Part shown: piece by piece, positions 7,215 to 13,993 of the stretch | Position numbering within the stretch: the stretch's first letter is position 1 | Layout of the letters: every line of letters starts with the position of its first letter | Source of the DNA: Planctomycetota bacterium | Lineage (GTDB): Bacteria; Planctomycetota; Planctomycetia; Pirellulales; Lacipirellulaceae | Direction of reading: 5' to 3' | Length of the DNA stretch: 64,000 nucleotides | Assembly: GCA_029781135.1 (NCBI GenBank) | Contig: JAKOXH010000061.1 | Location: forward strand, 1-64,000 | Program-made: the position numbers and the translations under genes | The notes under the pieces: model-generated | The model's input: the letters and a program-made list of their open reading frames with translations, nothing else | What the model was told of the DNA's origin: nothing | Databases searched by the model: none

Positions 7215-7529
7215 ATGAAACCACCAAAGCACTTGAAACCCGCGACGCAAGAATGGTTTGCGTCGGTCATGCGTGATTACGAACTTCAGGAACACCACAT
7301 TCGCTTGCTGACACTGGCCGGCGAAGCGTGGGACCGCGGCCAAGCGGCACGTGAGGCGGTTGAGGAACATGGCCTGACGTTCCTCGACCGCTTTAAGGCA
7401 CCGCACGCACGGCCGGAAATAGCGATTGAGCGGGACGCCAGAATCGGCTTTGCACGGCTGCTGCGTGAATTGTGCCTCGACATCGACCCGCCTGCCGAGA
7501 ATCGACCGCCAGCGTTAGGGGGGCGGTAA
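7215..7529 (+). CDS. Phage terminase small subunit, P27-like
   Basis: A 104-residue protein beginning MKPPKHLKPATQEWFASVMRD, followed by HHIRLLTLAGEAWDRGQAA and LTFLDRFKAPHARPEIAIER. The start (KHL...TQEWF), the helix with AGEAWDR and the HP-EIAIERDAR segment match P27-family small terminases, which recognise the packaging site. AATTGAGAAA precedes the ATG as a weak ribosome site. No large terminase follows. A satellite can use its own TerS to redirect a helper phage's TerL, as known for other phage satellites. That role is inferred here. Confidence 0.82.
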   Translation: MKPPKHLKPATQEWFASVMRDYELQEHHIRLLTLAGEAWDRGQAAREAVEEHGLTFLDRFKAPHARPEIAIERDARIGFARLLRELCLDIDPPAENRPPALGGR

Positions 7530-7530
7530 C

Positions 7531-7992
7531 ATGCCTCGATTCAGTCGCAAATCGAAACGTCGCAGCGGTGGCGAGAATGAGCACCTCGTAGAGCACTTGC
7601 TTGAGGGTAATTGCCTCGATTGTTTGATCGACCCTGCTACGCATGATCGGCAAGACTTACGCCAAGAGTGGAATCGGCTGCGAGATACGCTACTGCCGGC
7701 GTTCGTGCGGGAGCATCCTGGCGAGCGGCCGTGGGCTTGGTGGGAATTCGATTCGCCGGGCCGACGTGAACGGCTGCGAGGCGGATTGCACCCGTTCGAC
7801 AACAAAGAACGGACCTTGGCCGTTGCGAAATCGGATAACCCGAACTTTTGGAAATCCGCGTATCGACTTTGGTTTGGCCTGCCGAGTTGCTTCATTCCGC
7901 CGTTCGATCACGGCACGAAAGCGGATCAATTCGAGGCGACGTGGGAATACCTTGTCCGCCACAATCTCTTGCTGCCGGAGGATTCGCCGTGA
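7531..7992 (+). CDS. Unknown phage-associated protein
   Basis: A 153-residue protein not recognised by name. It starts with a basic stretch (MPRFSRKSKRRSGGENEH). It then has DLRQEWNRLRDTLLPAFVRE, the aromatic RPWAWWEFDSP and, at the end, ATWEYLVRHNLLLPED. The RPWAWWEFD block and the E-YL-RH-LL ending resemble proteins seen in HK97-type packaging clusters, but I know no function for them. It starts 1 base after the TerS stop and overlaps the next gene by GTGA. A role in packaging or capsid assembly is suggested by position only. Confidence 0.6.
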   Translation: MPRFSRKSKRRSGGENEHLVEHLLEGNCLDCLIDPATHDRQDLRQEWNRLRDTLLPAFVREHPGERPWAWWEFDSPGRRERLRGGLHPFDNKERTLAVAKSDNPNFWKSAYRLWFGLPSCFIPPFDHGTKADQFEATWEYLVRHNLLLPEDSP

Positions 7993-8189
7993 AGCGTGAA
8001 CAATGTCCCGCGTGCGGAATTGGCCGGCTTCGTCGTCGGACATCATCGGCAAAAGGTGACCTCGAGCGCGTCTACCGCGAATGCAGTCGCAGGTGCGGAT
8101 TCCGCCAGATACTTCTGATTCGGCCGGCTCAAATTATTAGTTCTGAAGATTTGTACTGTACAAAAACAGAATCCCCACAACACACTTAG
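7989..8189 (+). CDS. Small zinc-ribbon-like protein
   Basis: A 66-residue protein with a GTG start overlapping the previous stop as GTGA. It reads KREQCPACGIGRLRRRTS, then VYRECSRRCGFRQIL. CPAC and CSRRC give four cysteines in a compact ribbon. Small Cys4 proteins are common in phage head clusters and some are transcription activators. No specific family is claimed. Confidence 0.55.
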   Translation: MKREQCPACGIGRLRRRTSSAKGDLERVYRECSRRCGFRQILLIRPAQIISSEDLYCTKTESPQHT

Positions 8190-8207
8190 GTTCGATAGGA
8201 TGAAACC

Positions 8208-8612
8208 ATGAGCACAACCTGCACCGTCAGCGAAACACTTGCCCCCTATGAAGGGATAAAGCTCAGCTATTACCCCGCAAGGTTAAGCGATCAGCAGATT
8301 GAAATGCTGAGCGTGTGGGCGACTTGTTGCCGGCTATCTGAACCGCGGGCCGTTCTTTTGTCCTCCTATATTTCCAGCCTGCAATCGCTCGAACGTCAAC
8401 GGCGTGAGGCTATCGCAAGCGGTGCGGAAGTGCTCGAAGTGTATCTGCCACCCGTGCCAACTCATTGTTGGAGCGGGCCGGAATTGGCGGCCGCACTTCA
8501 AAAGACAACGTGCATCATGCTCAGCACCGAAGGCGAAGTTTCGGTGTTATTCCAAAAGCTTAATGCCGCTTGTCTTGCGGAAGCTCAATGGCGATTAGGA
8601 CTTCGCGATTAA
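8208..8612 (+). CDS. Unknown 134-residue protein upstream of the capsid gene
   Basis: Starts MSTTCTVSETLAPYEGIKLS. Continuous helical stretches (QIEMLSVWATCCRLSE, then YISSLQSLERQRREAIASGA) suggest an all-alpha fold. It has five cysteines but no clear metal site. GATAGGATGAAACC before the ATG is a good ribosome site. It ends 35 bases before the capsid start. In full phages this slot would hold portal or protease genes, but this protein is too small and lacks the Ser/His pattern of a prohead protease. Function unknown. Confidence 0.6.
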   Translation: MSTTCTVSETLAPYEGIKLSYYPARLSDQQIEMLSVWATCCRLSEPRAVLLSSYISSLQSLERQRREAIASGAEVLEVYLPPVPTHCWSGPELAAALQKTTCIMLSTEGEVSVLFQKLNAACLAEAQWRLGLRD

Positions 8613-8647
8613 CGCCGAAAGGCAAAAGGAACAAGGGGCAACCTAAA

Positions 8648-9964
8648 ATGAAGAAAAGCGACATCACCAAACAGGAAATCGCGGCGATCATCGACCAAGC
8701 CGAGGCCGTCGTCAACACGGCCGAAGCCGCCGGGCGAGAGCTGACACCCGCGGAACAAAAAACATTCAACGCTGCGATGGCCAAGGTTGAGCCGCTACAG
8801 GAGCGACTGAAAGACGAACTGCAAACCGAGGCAAACATCAACGCCATGCGAGCGGCGAAGCAATCCGTCAATACGCCAACGCTGGTATACGGGAGCACGA
8901 GCCAGCCGCGGGTTGTCGAGCCAAAATTGGGCGCGTTCAAGAATAGCCGGGATGCCCATGATTGCGGGCTATGGTTGTCTGCGGTTCTGTTGCGTAACCC
9001 CGAGGCCCGTGACAAGCTGGAAGCCCGACGCGGGTCGAGCTGGCTTGCTACGCAAAATGAAAGCAGCGTTGTCGATGGCGGGTATCTTGTTCCGCAGCCG
9101 CTGTCCGATGCGATCATCGTCAGTCGCGAGCAAATTGGGGCGACCCGTAAGCTCGTGCAAATGTACCCCACGAACGCCGAAACGCTGTCGATTCCCAAGC
9201 GTTCAACGGGCCTGACTGTTTATTACCCCGGTGAAGAAGGTGCGATTACCGATTCCTCAGCGACGTTTGGGGCTGTCAATTTGGTGACGAAAAAGCGCGC
9301 GGTTCTCACCTACGTGAGCAACGAACTTCGCGATGACTCGATTGTGCCGATTATGGACGTGCTGGCTCAGGAAATGGGCCATGCGTTGGCACTGAAAGAA
9401 GATGGCGAGTACATCAACGGCGATGGCACGTCAACCTACGGCGGCGTGGCGGGCATTAAGACCTTGATTGCCGCAGCGACGGCTTCCATCAGCCAATTCG
9501 CCACCGGCCACGATTTGTGGGCGGAAACCGACATTAGCGACTTGACCAAAGCCATGTCGAAGCTGGCCGACCAATACCGCGTACCTGGCCAACTTTCCTG
9601 GTTGTGCTCGGCCGCGTTCAAGTGGCAAGTATTCGACCGGCTGGCCGTCAACAGCAATGGTGCGTTGTCGCAAGTCATGGTGGACGGCATCCCGCAAGAT
9701 ATGTTCTTGGGATTCCCCATCGTGCTCAGCGACAGGTGCCCAACGACCGAAGCGGCGGCAACTGTGGCCTGCTACTTTGGCAACTTCAAGCGGGCCACCG
9801 CAATGGCCGAACGCTCCGGCGTGCGGGTCGCACTTTCCGAACATGTTGCGTTCACCACCGACCGCGTGGCGTTGAGGGCAACCACCCGTTACGACATCAG
9901 TTGCCACGAAATGGGCGACACATCGACGGCCGGTGCGGTCATTGGCTTGAAAACCGCGGCCTAG
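8648..9964 (+). CDS. HK97-type phage major capsid protein
   Basis: A 438-residue protein. Residues 1-75 are a charged, helical N-terminal delta domain (KQEIAAIIDQAEAVVNTAEA), normally removed by the prohead protease. The shell domain follows: SSVVDGGYLVPQPLSDAIIV, SIPKRSTGLTVYYPGEEGA, and the characteristic ALKEDGEYINGDGTSTYGGV. The length is normal for the family and the frame is intact. No protease gene is visible, so cleavage would need a helper enzyme or not happen. ATG 8648 (AAGGGGC upstream) was preferred over ATG 8588, which overlaps the preceding gene. A capsid gene without a portal gene argues that particles depend on another phage. Confidence 0.9.
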   Translation: MKKSDITKQEIAAIIDQAEAVVNTAEAAGRELTPAEQKTFNAAMAKVEPLQERLKDELQTEANINAMRAAKQSVNTPTLVYGSTSQPRVVEPKLGAFKNSRDAHDCGLWLSAVLLRNPEARDKLEARRGSSWLATQNESSVVDGGYLVPQPLSDAIIVSREQIGATRKLVQMYPTNAETLSIPKRSTGLTVYYPGEEGAITDSSATFGAVNLVTKKRAVLTYVSNELRDDSIVPIMDVLAQEMGHALALKEDGEYINGDGTSTYGGVAGIKTLIAAATASISQFATGHDLWAETDISDLTKAMSKLADQYRVPGQLSWLCSAAFKWQVFDRLAVNSNGALSQVMVDGIPQDMFLGFPIVLSDRCPTTEAAATVACYFGNFKRATAMAERSGVRVALSEHVAFTTDRVALRATTRYDISCHEMGDTSTAGAVIGLKTAA

Positions 9965-10001
9965 TTGTAAATCACTTCCCTCGATCGTTTCGAGGCCTCG
10001 C

Positions 10002-10035
10002 ACGGCCGCTGTCAACAATGGCGGCGGCCGTTTTT
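10002..10035 (+). terminator. Rho-independent terminator after the capsid gene
   Basis: ACGGCCGC and GCGGCCGT form an 8-bp GC-rich stem and TTTTT follows at once. It lies 37 bases after the capsid stop and ends the long element operon. Confidence 0.85.
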
Positions 10036-10135
10036 ATTGCCGAGTGGGGGCAGGGGCGGTGGGGCAAGGCAGTCGCCGTTAGTTCCACCGCTCTTTTAAC
10101 CGCCGATCAATAAGAAAACGCCGAAAACGCAAATA

Positions 10136-10169
10136 ATTGATGTATCACGGGATGGTGTGATACATCAAT
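10136..10169. repeat. 13-bp inverted repeat, operator-like
   Basis: ATTGATGTATCAC and GTGATACATCAAT form perfect arms separated by 8 bases. No T tract follows. It lies in the non-coding space (9965-10300) between capsid and integrase; the rest of that space holds only the terminator. It could bind a dimeric regulator. Confidence 0.55.
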
Positions 10170-10300
10170 ATACGAAGGCCGGCATAGCCGACCAAATTAC
10201 CAAAATGTACACCTGTACCTCACAGCTTCTAGGAGGCCCGTAGACGCGATATAACAAATTCCGACTGGTAACCCGTCCAACCCCTTCGGAGTGCGTTAGC

Positions 10301-10483
10301 GTGGCTCGTGAAGGCTCAACCAAAATACCCGACCCAACCCCGCGACAGATTCGCCGGCTGTGCCTGAAGATTCAATCGACCTGGACGCCAGCGGTTCGGC
10401 GGCAAAGGCGTGTGGGGGAAGTGCCGCGGGTGGAAGTGCAATTTGTGAAAGTGCTGGAAATGAAGCCGAAAACAGAGTGCTAG
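10301..10483 (+). CDS. Small protein of unknown function upstream of integrase
   Basis: A 60-residue protein with a GTG start and GGAG about 12 bases upstream. It reads MAREGSTKIPDPTPRQIRRL, then CLKIQSTWTPAVRRQR and VPRVEVQFV. The pattern IP-PTP-QI, C--IQ-TW---RR resembles tiny planctomycete proteins I have seen near mobile genes, whose function is not known to me. Its N-terminal half is charged and helical. Coding is plausible from codon pattern and position, but not certain. Confidence 0.45.
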   Translation: MAREGSTKIPDPTPRQIRRLCLKIQSTWTPAVRRQRRVGEVPRVEVQFVKVLEMKPKTEC

Positions 10484-10562
10484 CGTTGCTAGCACCGAAG
10501 CGTATAATCAGCGATGTCAAAGCCTTGCGGGGCACCTAGCAACGAAAACTCGAAACTACGGC

Positions 10563-10655
10563 AACGCCTTGGCGTATGCCGGCGTGGGGTATCGGTAACG
10601 ACCCCAAGGCGTTCTAGGACGCCTGACAACGCCGGCTCACGGCAGGGCGTTTTCG
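10563..10655 (+). promoter_or_regulatory. Structured leader of the integrase gene
   Basis: AACGCCTTGG (10563) pairs with CCAAGGCGTT (10604), and inside it GGGGT pairs with ACCCC. A second short hairpin, AACGCC (10628) with GGCGTT (10646), runs into TTCGTTT just before the integrase ribosome site. The pair looks like a structured leader with a weak terminator, which could hold integrase expression low. A TATAAT at 10503-10508 lies upstream but lacks a matching -35. Confidence 0.45.
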
Positions 10656-10671
10656 TTTGGAGACGTTGAAA

Positions 10672-11922
10672 ATGTCAAGTATCAGCACTTACAAAGCGAA
10701 GAACGGCGAGCCCTTGCGGGCTATTCAGTTTGTCGGCAGCGACCGCAAACGCCGAAGCATCCGGCTAGGAACATTGCCGGCGAAGGATGCGACAGCGGTT
10801 AAGGAACGTATCGACTTACTCGAAGCGTACCGCAAGGGAGGTAGGGCACCTGACCCTGACACCGTTGCTTGGCTGGGGCGTTTGGAAGATTCAGTTTACG
10901 ATATCCTAGCAGCCGGCGGACTTGTCGAACCACGAACCGAAGTGGCAAAACCCAAAGGCATAACGCTTGGGGCGTATCTCGAACATTACTTGGGGCAGCG
11001 GCAAGCACTTGTAACAGCCAGCAAGTTAAATGCTGACACGCTTCGCAATGAACATGCCACCCGAAATTGTTTGTTGGATAAGTTCGGAGCGGACAAACCG
11101 TTACACGAAATTAGTTGTGGCGACGCAGAGGACTTCCGCAATTATCTACTGACGAAAGGCAGTCATTCCGTCAAGCGGTGTGGCAGTGAAACAGTTATCT
11201 TCGCACGCCGACCGCTTGCGGAATCCACCACCCGCAAACGCTGTTCAATGGCGAACAAGTTTTTTCGGGCGGCAATGCGACGTGAGTTGATAACCCGCAA
11301 TCCATTCGATACTGACGCCGTACCAAAGGCGAACATTGCCACAAGTAAGCACGCTTACATCAAGGCAGTGGACGCCAAGGCTGTGATTGATAAACTGCCG
11401 GGCACGCAATGGAAACTTTTGTTTGGGCTGTGCCGGTGGGGCGGGTTGCGAATTGGCGAAACCCGCCTGCTTACTTGGGGTGACGTGCTATGGGATGAAA
11501 ATAGGCTGCTTGTTCACTCGCCTAAGACAAAGCGATATGAGGGGCACGCCACGAGACTTATTCCGCTGTTCCCTGAACTGGCTGAACTACTTGGAAACCG
11601 TTACCACGAGGCAGCGGAAGGCGAACAGTACGTTTTGCCAATGCTTCAAGGGCGTTCCAATGCTTCACTGCGAAAGGTTGTGCAACGAGCCATCGCGGCG
11701 GCTGGCGTGATGCCGTGGCCCCGGCTTTTCCATAATTTGCGAGGTACCCGCCAAAACGAATTGCTCGAAGCCGGCTTCAAGCGGAAGGCGGTTTGTGCTT
11801 GGCTAGGGAATTCCAGCGACACCGCCGACGAGCACTATGAGAAGTGCACCGAAGCGGACTGGCAGCGGGCAACTGCACCGCTTAATGCACCGCCGGCTGA
11901 AAATCTTGCTGAAACCCGGTAA
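10672..11922 (+). CDS. Tyrosine recombinase (integrase)
   Basis: A 416-residue protein that would integrate and excise the element at tRNA-Ser. The catalytic domain shows LRIGETRLLTW (first Arg), FHNLRGTRQNEL (His-x-x-Arg) and AWLGNSSDTADEHYEK with the Tyr nucleophile. The usual His or Trp after LG is Asn here, a tolerated variation. An N-terminal arm-binding region and a core-binding domain (LGAYLEHYLGQRQAL, near residue 100) precede it. ATG 10672 was preferred over TTG 10657, because GGAG lies 9 bases upstream of the former. The stop lies 17 bases before attR, the usual position for such an integrase. Confidence 0.92.
   Translation: MSSISTYKAKNGEPLRAIQFVGSDRKRRSIRLGTLPAKDATAVKERIDLLEAYRKGGRAPDPDTVAWLGRLEDSVYDILAAGGLVEPRTEVAKPKGITLGAYLEHYLGQRQALVTASKLNADTLRNEHATRNCLLDKFGADKPLHEISCGDAEDFRNYLLTKGSHSVKRCGSETVIFARRPLAESTTRKRCSMANKFFRAAMRRELITRNPFDTDAVPKANIATSKHAYIKAVDAKAVIDKLPGTQWKLLFGLCRWGGLRIGETRLLTWGDVLWDENRLLVHSPKTKRYEGHATRLIPLFPELAELLGNRYHEAAEGEQYVLPMLQGRSNASLRKVVQRAIAAAGVMPWPRLFHNLRGTRQNELLEAGFKRKAVCAWLGNSSDTADEHYEKCTEADWQRATAPLNAPPAENLAETR
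11845..11893. repeat. Right-end TGCACCGC repeats, candidate integrase arm sites
   Basis: TGCACCGC occurs at 11874-11881 and 11886-11893, 12 bases apart, plus TGCACCGA at 11845-11852. The spacing equals that of the left-end pair. These copies lie within the last codons of the integrase gene. Confidence 0.5.
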
Positions 11923-11939
11923 AAACTCATTGGTTGTGG

Positions 11940-11957
11940 TCCCTCCCCAACCGCTTT
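11940..11957 (+). other. attR: right attachment core
   Basis: TCCCTCCCCAACCGCTTT, identical to the core at 2326-2343. The tRNA sequence that precedes the core at attL is absent here, so this is the reconstituted far end of the element. Confidence 0.88.
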
Positions 11958-12278
11958 TCGTTGTCTTCGCACGGCAAGCCGGTCGTGTAGCGTTACGACA
12001 GGGCCGATCCGTTTTTCGTTTCGGATGGACCATGTGTAAGAGGCGTCCCTGACGCCGATTTCGCGCGAACTACCAGAGCGCCGCGAAGTGCGACGTCTCA
12101 CGGCGGCTCCAGCCATACAGATTGGCTAGATTGAAGAATTATCGGCCGTGTGTCGGCCGGGTGAACCCTCGCTCGGCGCGGGGCGTCTTGGTAGGATCGG
12201 CACTTCGAGCGTGGCCGACTCTTTCTCTTGCCGCACGATTGGATCGTCGCTTTGGCCGCTTCGCGTTGGGAGCCACTC
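11958..12278. other. Intergenic stretch after the element
   Basis: No gene is evident. Just past attR, ACGG and, further on, CCGTTTTTCG frame a region with inner GTCGT/ACGAC pairing; this may be the original tRNA-Ser terminator displaced by integration. One degenerate copy of the GGCGTC..GACGCC repeat lies near 12030-12050. Confidence 0.4.
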
Positions 12279-13727
12279 GTGTCGTCGCGCAATGTCCATA
12301 CCGCAGCAGGTCTCAACTGGTGGACGAAACCCAGCGGCGGGCGGGAGGTGCTGCGCGTGGCGGCGCCGCTCGTCGTTTCGAGCTTGTCCTGGACGATCAT
12401 GACGTTTGTCGACCGCATGATGCTCAATTGGGTATCTGGCGCGGCGATGGCGGCAGCCTTTTCGGCCTCGATCGCCTGGTTCGCCATTTGGTGCTTTCCG
12501 CTTGGCGTGTGTGCGTTCGCGAACACGTTCGTGGCTCAGTACGATGGTGCGCACCAACAGCAGAAGGTGGGCCTGGTGGTTTGGCAGGCCGTGTGGATCG
12601 CCATTGGTTTCGGCGTCGTTCTGTTGATTACGATTCCGCTGGCCCGGCCGCTATTTGCGCTCGCCAATCACAGCCCCAATGTATTTGCCTATGAGGTGCA
12701 GTTCTTTCAGATTCTGTGCCTTGGTGCACCTGGTTTGCTGCTGGCCCAAGCGGCTTGCGCTTTTTACAGTGGCCGCAGCCAAACTTGGGTCGTGATGATC
12801 GTCGACTCGGCCGCCTCGCTGCTAAACATTGTGCTGGATTACTGTTGGATTTTCGGGCACGGCGGTTTTCCGCGATGGGGCGTGGCGGGGGCTGCATCGG
12901 CGACCGTAGTCAGCATGTGGGTGAAGGCGATCATTTATCTGCTGCTGTTGCTGCAAAGGCGGCATCGCGAGCGATTCGGAACGCTTGCGGGCTTGCGGTG
13001 GGACGGCCCGCTGGTCCGCCGGATTCTCTCCTATGGCGGTCCCAGCGGTTTCCAGATGCTGCTGGACGTGACTGGCTTCACGGCCTTTGTGCTGCTCGTT
13101 GGCCGGCTCGGCGCCACCGAAGCCGAAGCCACGAGCATTGCGTTCAGCGTCAGTTCGCTAGCGTTCATGCCGATCTACGGCTTGCACATCGCCGTCAGTG
13201 TGCTCGTGGGTGAACATCTCGGCGAAGATCGTGACGACCTAGCCGCCACGGCAAGCATCACTACACTGCAAATTGCCCTGGCGTATATTGCGGCGATCTC
13301 GTTGCTCTACCTAGTTGTACCAGACCTGTTCCTGCGAGGGTTCTTTATTGACGATTCAACAGCCGCTGAGAGCCACGCGCAGGTTCGCCAGATGGCCGCG
13401 ATGCTGCTGCAATTCGTGGCCGCCTACAATTTGCTCGACGCCACGCAAATGGTTTTTGTCGGTACTCTCAAAGGAGCCGGCGACACGCGGTTCCTGCTGA
13501 ATGTCAGCATCGTGCTGACGATCTTATTGGCCGGTTTCAGTTGGCTGAGCGTGCAAGTGTGGCATCTCAGCGTGTTCGGCTGCTGGACGCTGATCGTGTT
13601 CTGGTGTTGGATCGCGGCTGCCACTTACTTAATTCGCTTTTGGCGTGGCCGATGGCGGAAGATGCGCGTGATCGAGAGTTCGCCCACTAGTTTGGGCGAC
13701 GATGTAATTTGCAGCCTGAATTCGTAA
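12279..13727 (+). CDS. MATE-family multidrug/Na+ antiporter
   Basis: A 482-residue membrane protein with about twelve hydrophobic spans, which would export organic cations or toxic compounds using an ion gradient. Two-fold MATE symmetry is visible: APLVVSSLSWTIMTFVDRMM in the first half and a similar YGGPSGFQMLLDVTGFTAFV start to the second half. MQ-VF-G-LKGAGDTR near residue 400 is typical of MATE helix 10. I chose GTG 12279 because GGGAG lies 6 bases upstream; the frame is open from 12228 with no ribosome site there. It stands alone, and its substrate is unknown. Confidence 0.85.
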   Translation: MSSRNVHTAAGLNWWTKPSGGREVLRVAAPLVVSSLSWTIMTFVDRMMLNWVSGAAMAAAFSASIAWFAIWCFPLGVCAFANTFVAQYDGAHQQQKVGLVVWQAVWIAIGFGVVLLITIPLARPLFALANHSPNVFAYEVQFFQILCLGAPGLLLAQAACAFYSGRSQTWVVMIVDSAASLLNIVLDYCWIFGHGGFPRWGVAGAASATVVSMWVKAIIYLLLLLQRRHRERFGTLAGLRWDGPLVRRILSYGGPSGFQMLLDVTGFTAFVLLVGRLGATEAEATSIAFSVSSLAFMPIYGLHIAVSVLVGEHLGEDRDDLAATASITTLQIALAYIAAISLLYLVVPDLFLRGFFIDDSTAAESHAQVRQMAAMLLQFVAAYNLLDATQMVFVGTLKGAGDTRFLLNVSIVLTILLAGFSWLSVQVWHLSVFGCWTLIVFWCWIAAATYLIRFWRGRWRKMRVIESSPTSLGDDVICSLNS

Positions 13728-13815
13728 CGGCGCGCTGATTTCTCAAGTTGGGGAACTCGGCATGAGCCACACAATGAATGCGGGGGCGATTGAAAATCCG
13801 CTGGAAAAAGTGTAC

Positions 13816-13947
<132 letters not shown>

Positions 13948-13993
13948 ACTTCACCGCTGCAGCCAGCAATGGCACCCTAAAATTGGCGGAGAA

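Larger units (their letters stand above)
2326..11957 (+). mobile_element. Integrated capsid-encoding phage satellite-like element in tRNA-Ser
   Basis: The element is bounded by 18-bp direct repeats and all its genes point the same way. The order is unknown protein, excisionase-like HTH, DUF669-like, AEP primase, RecA/DnaB-like ATPase, winged-helix protein, two small proteins, HNH endonuclease, P27 TerS, three small proteins, HK97 capsid, small protein, integrase. ATGA or GTGA overlaps join many of them. It can plausibly replicate, make a shell and mark its DNA for packaging, but no portal, TerL, maturation protease, tail or lysis gene was recognised. That fits a phage satellite depending on a helper. 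A decayed prophage is the alternative, but the reading frames are intact and compactly arranged. Confidence 0.82.

Noticed and set aside
8208-8612. Prohead protease or portal gene before the capsid
   Set aside because: The 134-residue protein is too short for either and shows no protease Ser/His or portal features.
9965-10300. A coding frame continuing past the capsid stop
   Set aside because: The open frame there overlaps the capsid C terminus and the terminator hairpin, and its translation is low-complexity with no start context.
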